Notes: a model not told the origin generated them from the letters alone. Shown: positions 1-8,213, counted from the stretch's first letter. The stretch: DNA of 47,325 nucleotides from Acidobacteriota bacterium (GCA_022820545.1 JAJEFG010000016.1:1-47325); one strand, 5' to 3'. Numbers and translations are program-made.

Positions 1-54
1 TGCGCGGCGCCGAGCGCCGCGCGTGCCGATCTGGAGATCGGCGTTCCAAGCCGT
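1..54 (+). repeat. Two-hairpin repeat, copy 1
   Basis: A GC-rich hairpin at about 3-21 is followed by a second hairpin with stems 25-32 and 35-42, then GTTCC. The element matches the copies at 8072 and 47145 apart from a few bases. Position 29 is A and its stem partner 38 is T, where those copies have G and C, so the pairing is kept by a double change. A partial second unit of the GTCTGAA...GGCGGTCCC type follows at 70-91. The copy lies just past the 3' end of the lipoprotein gene. Confidence 0.8.
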
Positions 55-94
55 CACGCCACCATGGCGGTCTGAACGCCGGCGGTCCCGTGCC

Positions 95-919
95 CTAAGG
101 CGGTTCCGCCAGGAAGTCGGCGAGGGTCCACCAGTTCGCGGCTGTTTCCTGGCCGCCGAGCCCGGCGCCGGGGCCGTAGGCGAGCACCAAGTCGTAGACC
201 TCGTTCCGGTGTTCGGCGATCGCTGCCGAGAGGAAGATGGCCGGCGCCCCCTGGTTCAGCGTGACGCAGCGCCCGGTCTGCCACGCCACCTGGAAGAGGG
301 CCGCCGCGCCCGCGGCGTTCCCTTCGAGGACGGCCTCGACAATGCCGGCGAAGTCTTCGATCGCGGCGCATCCGAGGGCGCCCTCGAGTCCCAGCGAAGG
401 CACAGGGAACCGGTCGAGAGTCGTATCGAAGATCAGCGATTCGCCGGGGGAATAACGGGCGAAAACACGGTGCCCGGCGCCCGCCGGCACGCCGGAGACC
501 GTCCGGTCGAGGTCGGCGCCGCCGATCCGGAGAGTGGCGCCGGGGCCGAGCATCAACTCCCCCTCCGGGATGCTGATCCCGTCGCCGTCGTAGTCGCCGC
601 GGCGAATCTGGTAGCGGAACTCCAGCCGCCCGGCCTCATGGGCCGCCAGCGTCGCCGGCTGGCTCGCGAGCCCGAGATCGAAGATCAGGAAGACCTCGCC
701 GGTTGTCTCCACCTCGTCGCCGCTCGTGACGAGGACGGCGAAGACCAGTTCCTCTCCCGCGAGGTACGTCCCGTTCGCGGCCGGTTCCGAGACGATCTCC
801 ACCCGGTCGATCAGCGCGTTCGACGGACCGTCCGGTTCGGGACTCGTCGGGCCTCCGTCGCCCTCCTCGCACGCGGCGAGCACCAGGAGAGCGAGCGCCG
901 CGGCAGCCGCCCGGCTCAC
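95..919 (-). CDS. Predicted outer-surface or periplasmic lipoprotein with an Ig-like/adhesin-type repeat
   Basis: The protein is 274 aa with a GTG start that overlaps the upstream symporter stop as GTGA (916-919), so the two are probably translationally coupled. The N-terminus is a hydrophobic Ala/Leu signal ending in a lipobox LAAC at about residue 17, followed by an acidic, Gly/Pro-rich linker. Residues about 35-145 resemble a single unit of the Ig-like repeat found in many copies in large bacterial surface proteins: a V-I-S-x-P opening, a strand with a GDE-type insert, a Y-x-I-x-x-GDYDGDGISI segment and a GHRVF end. The DGDG stretch could bind calcium. The C-terminal half has no fold I recognise and contains a few Cys. 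Function is unknown. Its position suggests a role with the symporter and the secreted amidohydrolase in handling an external substrate, which is inference only. Confidence 0.75.
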   Translation of the reverse strand: MSRAAAAALALLVLAACEEGDGGPTSPEPDGPSNALIDRVEIVSEPAANGTYLAGEELVFAVLVTSGDEVETTGEVFLIFDLGLASQPATLAAHEAGRLEFRYQIRRGDYDGDGISIPEGELMLGPGATLRIGGADLDRTVSGVPAGAGHRVFARYSPGESLIFDTTLDRFPVPSLGLEGALGCAAIEDFAGIVEAVLEGNAAGAAALFQVAWQTGRCVTLNQGAPAIFLSAAIAEHRNEVYDLVLAYGPGAGLGGQETAANWWTLADFLAEPP

Positions 920-2445
920 CGCTGCCTCGCCCAGCGCGCCGCCTCGTCCACGTGCTTCGCGCCCTCGGGATCGGGCCGGGTCAGGAGGCTGACGAGGATG
1001 GCGGCGGCGAACCCGGCGGCGAACCCCACCACCATCTCGTAGAGCTGGAAGTACGCGGGCTTCCCCCACAGGAACCAGCCCACCGAGGTCAGGAAGCCCG
1101 TCACCATCCCGGCGACGGCCCCCGGCAGGGTCATCCGCTTCCAGAAGATCCCCAGGATCGCGACCGGCGCGAAGGCGCAGCCCAGCCCGGACCAAGAGAA
1201 CAGCACGAAGAAGAAGATGACCCTCACCTCGGGGAGAGCGACGCCGATTCCGACCACCCCGAGCGCCAGGGTGACCGCCTTGCCGAAGCGGGCCAGCCGG
1301 GCCTCGTCCGCGGTCACCCGGGCGATGAACCCCGAGATTCCCGACGCCGCGGGGTTCCGGTGGCGTGGGCCGAGCAGCTTCTCGAAGAAGTCCCGAACCA
1401 CCGCCGACGAGGCCAGCAGCAGCACCGAGTCCGCGGTGGACATGATCGCCGCCAGCACCGCGGTCAGGAAGAGGCCGGTGACCACCGGCGGCATGAGGTC
1501 GGAGGCCAGGAGCGGCAGGATCCCCTCCGGATCGTCGATCACGGGGTAGAGCACCCGTCCGGCCATTCCGGTGAGGACGGCGCCGAGATCGAACAGCACG
1601 ATCACGAATGCCGCCATGAACCCGCCGTCCGAGAGGGTGCGGCGGTCCTTCGAGGCCATGAAGCGGACGAGGAGCTGGGGGGCGCCCAGAAAGGCCAGCC
1701 CGATCCCCATGTGGCTCACGACATCGGCGATGCCCTGCCCGCTCATCCCCGAGCTGCCGAGCGGCCGCAACAGGCCGGGGTCGGCGGAGGCGAGCCGTTC
1801 CGCCAGCACGGTGAGGCCGCCCACCTCGTGGATCGCGACGAGGGGCAGCGCCACCAGCGCCGCCGCCATCAGCGTCGCCTGGATCAGGTCGCTCCAGGCC
1901 ACCGCCTTGAGGCCGCCGAAGCTCGTGTAGAAGAGGATGACGACCGCGCCCAGGACCACGCCCGCCTCGTAGGGAATCCCGAGGAACGACTCGAAGGTCT
2001 TGCCCGATCCGGTGAGCTGGGCCGCCATGTACGTCCCCGCCATGACGAGGATCACCACCGACCCGAGGATGCGGAGGATCTGCCGCCGGTCCCCGAACCG
2101 CTCCTCCATCCAGTCGGCCACCGTGATGGCGCGGTAACGGTCGGCGAGCGCCTTGAAACGAGGCCCGATGAAGGCCCAGGCGACCGCGGTGGCGAGCACC
2201 TCCCCGAACACGATCCAGAGCGCGTTCACCCCCAGCAGGTAGCCCATCCCGGTGAGCCCGAGCAGCAGCCAGGCGCTCTCGCCGGTGCTTGCGGCCGAGA
2301 AGCCGACGACGGCCGCCGGGAGCTTCCGGCCGGCCAGGTAGTAGCCGGCGAGGTCGCGGGTGCTGCGGGAACTCCAGATCGCCAGCCCGAAGAGGATGGA
2401 GAGGTAGGAGATCAGGACAGCCCACAGGGGCCAGTTCTCGGGCAT
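916..2445 (-). CDS. Sodium/solute symporter, SSS family (PutP-like)
   Basis: This 509-aa integral membrane protein has the SSS layout, with about 13 hydrophobic segments. Family marks visible are the N-terminal YYLAGR block, GFSAASTGESAWLLLG in helix 2 (the Na+-site region), a VADWMEERFG loop, GGLKAVAWSDLIQ and STADSVLLLASSA in the helix-8 region that supplies further Na+ ligands. The overall look is closest to proline symporters, but substrate cannot be assigned from sequence. It follows a small one-helix protein by 3 bases and overlaps the downstream lipoprotein by 4. The secreted TolB-amidohydrolase heads the operon, so an amino acid or other small product of extracellular hydrolysis is a plausible substrate. 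Confidence 0.9.
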   Translation of the reverse strand: MPENWPLWAVLISYLSILFGLAIWSSRSTRDLAGYYLAGRKLPAAVVGFSAASTGESAWLLLGLTGMGYLLGVNALWIVFGEVLATAVAWAFIGPRFKALADRYRAITVADWMEERFGDRRQILRILGSVVILVMAGTYMAAQLTGSGKTFESFLGIPYEAGVVLGAVVILFYTSFGGLKAVAWSDLIQATLMAAALVALPLVAIHEVGGLTVLAERLASADPGLLRPLGSSGMSGQGIADVVSHMGIGLAFLGAPQLLVRFMASKDRRTLSDGGFMAAFVIVLFDLGAVLTGMAGRVLYPVIDDPEGILPLLASDLMPPVVTGLFLTAVLAAIMSTADSVLLLASSAVVRDFFEKLLGPRHRNPAASGISGFIARVTADEARLARFGKAVTLALGVVGIGVALPEVRVIFFFVLFSWSGLGCAFAPVAILGIFWKRMTLPGAVAGMVTGFLTSVGWFLWGKPAYFQLYEMVVGFAAGFAAAILVSLLTRPDPEGAKHVDEAARWARQR

Positions 2446-2448
2446 GGC

Positions 2449-2637
2449 TTAGTGGGCGTTCTCGCGGGTTCTTGGGCCCTCGCCAGCGTGCGTTTCGCCT
2501 CCCTGCGGTCGGCGATGCCGGCCGGAGGCCGGCGCTCCGAGCCGGCGGCCCCGGGCGGCGTTCCAGATGGCGAGCGCCATCCCGGGCACCACCGCCACGG
2601 TCAGCAAGACCCAGGCGGCCGCGGGAAAACCGCTCAA
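2449..2637 (-). CDS. Small single-helix protein, possible symporter accessory subunit
   Basis: The 62-aa product starts at TTG (2635-2637), which overlaps the TGA of the upstream amidohydrolase as TTGA. Its TAA ends 3 bases before the symporter ATG. This tight packing argues that it is a real gene. Residues about 6-27 form one hydrophobic helix ending in a WNAARGRR basic stop-transfer. Small one- or two-helix partners encoded just before SSS symporters are known in other bacteria (for example the YjcH-ActP and YhdT-PanF pairs), so an accessory role is likely by position. From about residue 33 the tail is hydrophilic and encoded by a copy of the local hairpin repeat, so the ancestral protein may have ended near residue 32. 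Confidence 0.6.
   Translation of the reverse strand: MSGFPAAAWVLLTVAVVPGMALAIWNAARGRRLGAPASGRHRRPQGGETHAGEGPRTRENAH
2496..2545 (-). repeat. Hairpin repeat copy inside the small-protein gene
   Basis: A perfect 7-bp stem (2517-2523 with 2527-2533, loop GGA) followed by GCTCC matches hairpin B plus tail of the repeat family seen at 8072, 21602, 43542 and 47145. Hairpin A is poorly formed here. The element lies within the 3' part of the coding region 2449-2637. The strand given is that of the host gene; the GTTCC-like end points towards higher coordinates. Confidence 0.6.
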
Positions 2638-5600
2638 CGATCCTCTCCGTTCGGGCGGATCGGGCGGTCATCCGACCGGAACATCTCCTCCTGGAGCCAG
2701 GGATAGCCCCCGTAGGACCGCGCGTCGGGCCAGATCTCGTCGAGCGTGTCCCCGTCGTAGATCCGGCCGTCCTTCACCACCAGGTGGATGTCGGCGGTGG
2801 CCCGGATGTCGTCCAGCGGGTTCCGGTCCAGCACCACGAGGTCGGCGAGCTTGCCGTCCTCGACGGTCCCGAGTTCGTGCTCGAGGCCGAGGAACGCGGC
2901 CCCCTGCCGCGTCGCGAGATCCAGCGCCCCCTCGGCGCCCATCGCCGGCTCGGCCATCCAGATCTCCCAGTGCGATCCGATGCCGTGGTGCTGGCCGTGG
3001 GCGCCGATGGCCCCCGAGCCGCCCTCGTCCACGATGTCCTGGAGACCCTGGGCGAGCAGCGGGAAGCTGTAGTCGGTCTCGGGCCGCAGCGGCCGCCGCC
3101 TCGTGTGCGGAATCAGCATCCGCCAGGGCAGCCAGCGCTGCTGCTTGGGATCCTCCCAGTTGGCGGTCTCCTGCCAGAAGTACTCCTCGTTCCAGACCGA
3201 AGGGCCGCCCACGACGAAGGTGATCGAATAGACGGTCTTCGTGCGCCCGAAGAACTTCGCGGCGTCCGCGTAGAGCGGGATGTAGGTGAGCGGATGTTCC
3301 CAGGCGGTCTGTCCGTCGAGGATGAGCCCCACGTTGTAGACCAGGCTGCCGCCCTCGCCGGTGAGCATCAGCTTCCGCTCGCGCGAGATCTCGGCGATCC
3401 ACTGCCGCTGGTCGCGGCGCGGCTGCATGTAGGACTTGATCGCGGTGGCGCCCCACGACGTCAGCCGCTCGATGTTGTCCTCGGCGTCCTCGTAGCTGCG
3501 GATGTCGTTCTGCCGCGAGCCGTCGCCGTTGTACATGGGGTCGCCGGTGCTGTACATGCGCGGCCCCACCATCTCGCCGGCCTCCACCAGCTCGGCCGCC
3601 GCGAAGACGTTCTGGGACCACTGCGAGTTGTCGAGGGTGGTGGTCATCCCGTAGGCGAGATAGACGCCCGCCTCCCAGTTGCGGCGCGGCAGCACCGCGC
3701 TGTGATCCCGGTGGTGGTGCGCGTGCATGTCGATGAACCCCGGGACGATCGTCTTCCCCGAGACGTCGATCTCCCGGTCCCCGTCGGCCCGGACGCAGTC
3801 GCCGACGCAGGCGATGCGGCCGTCCACGATCCGGACGACCCCCTCTTCGAGGGTCCCCTGGTCCCCGAGGGTCACGATGCGGGCCCCGGTCAGGACCGCC
3901 GAACCCTTCCCGCGCTGGCGCGGCAGGTCGAGGGTGATCTCGTGCCGGGTCGTCTCGTCGCTATCGGGGTCGTAGGTCGTGATGCGGGGACCGCTTCCGA
4001 GGTAGAGCAGGCCGTCGGGAGTCCAGCGGGGGAACATCCCGCCGTCCTTGGTGATGGTGCGGATCGGCAGCGAGGCCCTTCGGCGCTCGATGTGGGGAGC
4101 CTCCTTGCCGGCCCCCGGCCACGGCAGCGCGGTGACGTACACGTTGTCGCCTTCGGAGAACGCCACCCAGCGTCCGTCAGGAGAGGGAGCCGCCTCGTCG
4201 GCGAACGGGAAGGTGAGGTGGACCCGCCGGTCGGAGCCGTCGGCCTTCACCGAGACCAGCCGGGTCACGTCCTGGCGCCGGCCGCCGCGTTCCCAGCTGT
4301 CCTGTTCGGGGAAGAAGAGGCGGCCGTCGGGCCCGAAGGAGGGGGCCACGATCTGCCGCCGCGGCATGAGCGGCCGGCCGGCGTTGAACGGGCGCAGCGT
4401 CTTCGTGATGACGGTCGCTTCGCCGCCTCCGGCCGGAATGCTGACCAGGTCGTAGCGGAGGTTCTGGGACCACGAGCGGCCGCGCGCCGGAGCGCCGGTG
4501 CCGCGCGCCACCACGATGGCGCTCCCGTCGGGCGTCCACACCGGGTGGATGTACTCGGAGGAGGTTTCGGTGAGGCGGGTGGGCGTCCCGCCAGTGGCCG
4601 GCACCGTCAGGAGGTACCCGTTCGTGTCGTCCCAGGACGTGTAGGCAATGGTGGAGCCGTCCGGCGAGAAGGCGGGCGACAGCTCGTAGGCCGGATCATC
4701 TCCGTGGATCAGCCGCTCGGGAGCGCCGTCCGGCAGCGTCATCCGGTAGAGCCGCCCGGCAGCGTGGAACACCGCGACCGAACCGTCCGGGGAAACCGCC
4801 GGCCAGCGGAGCATCCGCGCCCGGAAGGTGTCCCCCGAGATGTCGAACTCGGCCCGGGCCTGTTCGGACACCCGGCGGCGCACCTCGGCGACGAAAGGGA
4901 CTTCCTCGGTGGCGCCGCTGGCGACATCCACCTTGACGATCCGGCCGCCCCGCAGCACGTAGATGGCGGAGCTGTCCGGGCTCCAGGAATAGCCAGGGAG
5001 GACGCGCTCGGTCTTCATTCCCTCGGCGAGGTCGGTCTCGATGGGATCGGCGAGCAGGCGCTCGGCGCCGGTGTGGAGATCGCGCAGGAAGAGCGCGGTG
5101 CGCGGCCCGAACCGGTGCCCCTTGAACGAGATCGTGCCGCCGGGAATCCGGCGCGCGAAGGCGAGCCAGCGTCCGTCGGGGGAAGGCTCGGGCGCGATCG
5201 CGCCGCCGCTCGAGCCCTGGTACTGCTGCTGCGACTGCCCCTCGGTCACGTCGTAGACCTTGCCGGTCTCCAGGTCGAGTTCGCGGATCTGCATGGCGCC
5301 CCGGACCAGGTCGCGCTCGGAGGAGGGGGCGAAGTGGAAGTAGAGGGTCCCGTTCTTCGATGGCGCCGGCCAGCTCGCGCGCCCGTACTCCGCGCCGTCC
5401 ACCAGTTCCACGCCGCTGCCGCCGTCGGGGTGGAACAGGTAGAGGCCCGACCGGCGGGGCTGGGCGAGGGTGTTCCAGCGGGCCACGATCCCCTGCCCGT
5501 TCGGGAGCCAGGCCGGCGTGGCGACGCGCGACTCGGGATCCTGGTGCACCGCCCGCGGGTTGCCGCCGCCTGAGTCCATGAGCCAGAGGTTCGACTGCCC

Positions 5601-5975
5601 GCCCCGGTCGGAGACGAAGGCGATGGTCGTCCCGTCGGGCGACCAGCGCGGGTGGTAGTTCACGGCCACCCCGCTGTCCTGGGTCAGGCATTCCGCCCGC
5701 CCGCCGGTGGCCGGCACCCGGTAGACGTGGCCGAGCAGGTCGAAGACGATGGAGGCGCCGTCCGGCGAGACGTCAAGCGACATGAAGGTGCCCTCGGAGG
5801 TCTCGAAGACGAGGTCGTAGGCGTCGCCCCGGGCCAGGGTGGTGTCCCAGCCCGAATCGTCGGTGCGGCCGCCCTTCTGGGCGGCGGCGACGCTGGCGGC
5901 CAGCAGCAACGCCGCGAACGGAACGAGACAACGCGCTGAACGCGTCACGACGGGTGGAATGAGCGGATTCCTCAT
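2634..5975 (-). CDS. Secreted TolB-like beta-propeller fused to an amidohydrolase
   Basis: The protein is 1113 aa. The ATG at 5975 is chosen because a strong GGAGGAG lies 5' of it and the first 33 residues form a clean signal peptide ending VAAAQ; the open frame continues upstream to 6737 without support. Residues about 40-650 contain many SPDG-type PD40 propeller repeats (for example WSPDG, FSPDG and WTPDG). From about 690 the chain is an imidazolonepropionase-like amidohydrolase: a GFIDMHAHHH segment carries the HxH metal ligands at 751 and 753, and a later HLVVKDGRIYDG segment is the usual C-terminal beta sandwich. The combination and length are typical of a family common in Acidobacteriota, Gemmatimonadota and Bacteroidota. 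The substrate is unknown, but hydrolysis of cyclic amides or peptides in the periplasm is likely. First gene of the operon with the symporter. Confidence 0.9.
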   Translation of the reverse strand: MRNPLIPPVVTRSARCLVPFAALLLAASVAAAQKGGRTDDSGWDTTLARGDAYDLVFETSEGTFMSLDVSPDGASIVFDLLGHVYRVPATGGRAECLTQDSGVAVNYHPRWSPDGTTIAFVSDRGGQSNLWLMDSGGGNPRAVHQDPESRVATPAWLPNGQGIVARWNTLAQPRRSGLYLFHPDGGSGVELVDGAEYGRASWPAPSKNGTLYFHFAPSSERDLVRGAMQIRELDLETGKVYDVTEGQSQQQYQGSSGGAIAPEPSPDGRWLAFARRIPGGTISFKGHRFGPRTALFLRDLHTGAERLLADPIETDLAEGMKTERVLPGYSWSPDSSAIYVLRGGRIVKVDVASGATEEVPFVAEVRRRVSEQARAEFDISGDTFRARMLRWPAVSPDGSVAVFHAAGRLYRMTLPDGAPERLIHGDDPAYELSPAFSPDGSTIAYTSWDDTNGYLLTVPATGGTPTRLTETSSEYIHPVWTPDGSAIVVARGTGAPARGRSWSQNLRYDLVSIPAGGGEATVITKTLRPFNAGRPLMPRRQIVAPSFGPDGRLFFPEQDSWERGGRRQDVTRLVSVKADGSDRRVHLTFPFADEAAPSPDGRWVAFSEGDNVYVTALPWPGAGKEAPHIERRRASLPIRTITKDGGMFPRWTPDGLLYLGSGPRITTYDPDSDETTRHEITLDLPRQRGKGSAVLTGARIVTLGDQGTLEEGVVRIVDGRIACVGDCVRADGDREIDVSGKTIVPGFIDMHAHHHRDHSAVLPRRNWEAGVYLAYGMTTTLDNSQWSQNVFAAAELVEAGEMVGPRMYSTGDPMYNGDGSRQNDIRSYEDAEDNIERLTSWGATAIKSYMQPRRDQRQWIAEISRERKLMLTGEGGSLVYNVGLILDGQTAWEHPLTYIPLYADAAKFFGRTKTVYSITFVVGGPSVWNEEYFWQETANWEDPKQQRWLPWRMLIPHTRRRPLRPETDYSFPLLAQGLQDIVDEGGSGAIGAHGQHHGIGSHWEIWMAEPAMGAEGALDLATRQGAAFLGLEHELGTVEDGKLADLVVLDRNPLDDIRATADIHLVVKDGRIYDGDTLDEIWPDARSYGGYPWLQEEMFRSDDRPIRPNGEDR

Positions 5976-6022
5976 GGGGTCTCCTCCGGAAACGGCGCGC
6001 TCGGGGACGAGCCGCCGGATCG

Positions 6023-6029
6023 CATAATA
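6023..6029. promoter_or_regulatory. AT-rich -10-like island between divergent genes
   Basis: CATAAT (plus strand, 6023-6028) and TATTAT (minus strand, 6029-6024) overlap in the otherwise GC-rich 63-base gap between the amidohydrolase and the dehydratase-like gene. On the minus strand this would give a leader of about 40 bases containing the GGAGGAG site. No convincing -35 box is visible on either strand. Confidence 0.3.
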
Positions 6030-6038
6030 ACGGCGCTC

Positions 6039-7052
6039 ATGACGGGGTCTGGCGAGTCGCTTCCGTCCGGAAACGGGATGGATGACGCGTCCGCGAACGG
6101 CGTGAAGACGATCGCGCCGCCGGGCTGGGGGGACGCCGAGGCGGCGGCGGCGCGGCTCCGGCAGGTGTTCCCCCCGAGTCCGCTCCTCCGCGCCGGGCCG
6201 GAACTCGCGGACAACCTGCTGCTGAAGGCGGACACCCTGCTCCCGACGGGTTCTTTCAAGGTGCGGGGCATCTGGGACGCGGTCTCCCAACTGAGCGAGG
6301 AGCAGGTGGCGCCCGGCCTCTCCACCGTCAGCGCCGGGAACACGGCCCTCGCCCTCGCCTGGGCGGCCCGGCGGCGCGGGGTCCCGGCGTTCTCGCTGCT
6401 GCCGGAAACCGCGCCGCCGGCGAAGGTCGAGGGCTTCCGGGCGGCCGGCGGGACGCCGCGCCTCGTCACGGTGCCCGAGCTGTTCCGGTTCCTGAAGGAA
6501 CACCTCTGGGAGAACGAGCCCTACCTGTTCGTCCACCCGTGGACCTGTCCGCTGGTGCACCGGGGGCACGCGAGCCTCGCAGTCGAGCTGCTCGAGGCGG
6601 CGCCCGACATCGAATCGGTCTTCATCCCGGTGGGCGGGGGCGGCCTGCTGACCGGGGTAGCGGGGCCGCTCAAGGACCGGCGTCCGGACATCCGGATCTT
6701 CGCTGTGGAGCCGGCCGGGTGCGCCGCGCTCCATCACAGCCTCAAGGCCGGACGCGCGGTGTCGGCCCCATGCGAAACGGTCTGCGACGGGGCCGCCGTG
6801 CCGTACCTGACGGAGGAGCTCTACCCGGCGCTCGCGAGTCTCGTGGACCGGACGGTGCTCGTCCGGGATGAAGACACCCTCGCCACCTCGCGGGACCTGC
6901 TGCTGGGCCGGAAGATCGTCACCGAACCTTCCGGCGCGCTCGCGACCGCCGCCGTCCGGATGATGCCGGCCGATGAGCGCGGCCTCAGCGTGGCCCTACT
7001 CACCGGGGCCAGCGTCGGCGCGGCGGGGATCCGCCGGTTGCTGGACCAGTGA
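6039..7052 (+). CDS. PLP-dependent threonine/serine dehydratase-like enzyme
   Basis: This is a fold-type-II PLP enzyme of up to 337 aa. The PLP lysine is K74 in GSFKVRG. The phosphate-binding loop GGGGLLTG is at 199-206, and EPSGA near 295 is another family mark. Length matches single-domain catabolic dehydratases, serine racemases and related enzymes; there is no C-terminal ACT regulatory domain. The cofactor-side motif, normally S-S/A-G-N-H-A/G, reads SAGNTALA here (N101, then T), so the substrate may differ from threonine. The start is uncertain: ATG 6039 has no ribosome site, and ATG 6078 gives a 324-aa form. The gene stands alone, divergent from the amidohydrolase operon. Confidence 0.85.
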   Translation: MTGSGESLPSGNGMDDASANGVKTIAPPGWGDAEAAAARLRQVFPPSPLLRAGPELADNLLLKADTLLPTGSFKVRGIWDAVSQLSEEQVAPGLSTVSAGNTALALAWAARRRGVPAFSLLPETAPPAKVEGFRAAGGTPRLVTVPELFRFLKEHLWENEPYLFVHPWTCPLVHRGHASLAVELLEAAPDIESVFIPVGGGGLLTGVAGPLKDRRPDIRIFAVEPAGCAALHHSLKAGRAVSAPCETVCDGAAVPYLTEELYPALASLVDRTVLVRDEDTLATSRDLLLGRKIVTEPSGALATAAVRMMPADERGLSVALLTGASVGAAGIRRLLDQ

Positions 7053-7122
7053 GCAACCCATGGCCTCTACGATTCCCGGCATGACGGGAATCCGCGCACC
7101 GGGGAACTGAGGCCAGCGCGCT

Positions 7123-7932
7123 TTGGGTTTTTGGGGCACGCTGATCGGCGGGACGCTCGGGTGGACCCTGGGCGGTCCGCTCGGCGCGATGCTGGGCGCC
7201 GCCATCGGGTCCAGCATGTCGGGTTCGGCCCGGATGCACTCCTACCCGGGCCAGGGGCCGGATGCGCCCCCTCCCCCGCCGCCCGGGAACGCCCACGAGC
7301 AGCGCCGGGTGGCGTTCTTCGTGGCCACCTTCGGGGTGATGGGCCACATCGCGAAGGCCGACGGCCAGGTCACCGAAGAAGAGGCCCAGCTCGCCCGCGA
7401 GGTGATGGCGGGGCTCGGGCTCGACTCCCGCGACCGCACCCTCGCCGCGCGGATCTTCAACGAGGGCAAGTCGCCGCGCTTCAACCTCGACGACGCCCTC
7501 GGCCAGCTCGTCCAGGTGGCGGGCCGGCGCCGGAACCTGCTCCGGGCGTTCATGGAGATCCAGTTCAAGGCGGCCTGGGCGGACGGCAGCGTCCACCCGG
7601 AGGAGCGCCGGATCCTCGACCACATCGGAGCGTTCCTCGGCTTCTCACGGGCGGAGATGGCCCAGATGGAGCGGGTGGCGTCCGCCGGAATGCGGCCGAG
7701 AGGACCCTCCCCGGAGGAGAAGCTCAAGGAGGCCTACGGGGTGCTCGGCGCGGCAAGGTCCGCGAGCGACGACGAGATCCGCTCCACCTACCGCCGGCTC
7801 ATGCGACAGCACCACCCCGACCGGCTGGCGGCGCAGGGGTTGCCCGAGGAGATGAAGGACGAGGCCACCCGGCGCACCCAGGAGATCCAGAAGGCCTACC
7901 AGACGATCCGGGAAGCGCGGCGCGCCGCGTAG
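7123..7932 (+). CDS. djlA: DjlA-like co-chaperone (TerB-like domain plus C-terminal J domain)
   Basis: The 269-aa product begins at TTG, the only start that includes the N-terminal membrane helix. Residues 6-30 are a Gly-rich helix with repeated GxxxG-like spacing, as in E. coli DjlA, where the helix dimerises. A proline-rich linker (47-55) leads to an acidic-helix TerB-like domain at about 62-190 with HIAKADGQVTEEE. A J domain occupies about 200-265 with the HPD motif at 231-233, needed to stimulate DnaK ATPase. Length is close to the E. coli protein (271 aa). The role is membrane-tethered recruitment of DnaK. It lies 70 bases after the dehydratase gene with no close partner. Confidence 0.9.
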   Translation: MGFWGTLIGGTLGWTLGGPLGAMLGAAIGSSMSGSARMHSYPGQGPDAPPPPPPGNAHEQRRVAFFVATFGVMGHIAKADGQVTEEEAQLAREVMAGLGLDSRDRTLAARIFNEGKSPRFNLDDALGQLVQVAGRRRNLLRAFMEIQFKAAWADGSVHPEERRILDHIGAFLGFSRAEMAQMERVASAGMRPRGPSPEEKLKEAYGVLGAARSASDDEIRSTYRRLMRQHHPDRLAAQGLPEEMKDEATRRTQEIQKAYQTIREARRAA

Positions 7933-7993
7933 CGCGGGACGGCAGTATCGCTAACGGGCGGCTGAATCGTTCGTGATCGGTCCTTGGAATCTC

Positions 7994-8040
7994 ACTCCGC
8001 TCCGTGGAGCGGGAGAGTGTCTGAAGACCGGCGGTCCCGG
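7994..8040 (+). repeat. Two-hairpin repeat, copy with short second stem
   Basis: Hairpin A is a perfect 7-bp stem, CCGCTCC with GGAGCGG (7997-8003 and 8006-8012, loop GT). A reduced hairpin B, GTCT-GA-AGAC (8019-8028), is followed by CGGCGGTCCC. The stem-A sequence differs completely from the other copies but the fold is the same. Confidence 0.65.
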
Positions 8041-8071
8041 CTGGCTGGGCCGTGAGGATGATCGGGGTCGC

Positions 8072-8128
8072 GACGTGCGCGGCGCGGAGCGCCGCGCGTG
8101 CCGGTCTGGAGACCGGCGTTCCAAGCCG
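8072..8128 (+). repeat. Two-hairpin repeat, reference copy
   Basis: Bases 8072-8122 are identical to 47145-47195 over 51 positions, and the match to copy 1 continues through AAGCCG. Hairpin A is CGCGGCGC-GGA-GCGCCGCG. Hairpin B is GCCGGTCT-GG-AGACCGGC (8100-8107 with 8110-8117), then GTTCC. Confidence 0.85.
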
Positions 8129-8163
8129 TACTCGCGACACGGCTCAGTAGCGTAGCTGCCCTT

Positions 8164-8213
8164 CCGCTGCGCTGCGCGCGGCGGTGCCGGTCTGAAGACT
8201 GGCGGTCCCGGCC
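8164..8213 (+). repeat. Two-hairpin repeat, GGTCCC-ending copy
   Basis: Hairpin A pairs 8164-8172 with 8176-8184 (nine pairs, one T-G wobble, loop TGC). Hairpin B pairs 8186-8193 with 8196-8203 (one G-T wobble, loop GA), followed by GGTCCC. With the two preceding copies it fills most of the 287-base gap between djlA and the pyrophosphatase gene. As both genes end here, the hairpins may also act as a bidirectional transcription end, though no T-run follows. Confidence 0.7.

Noticed and set aside
2289..5573. Long plus-strand open frame of 1094 codons
   Set aside because: It lies opposite the TolB-amidohydrolase, is rich in Arg/Pro/Gly/Ala without domains, and is a mirror of high-GC codon use.
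5976..6737. Upstream extension of the amidohydrolase frame
   Set aside because: It overlaps the opposite-strand dehydratase-like gene, while ATG 5975 has a strong ribosome site and a signal peptide.
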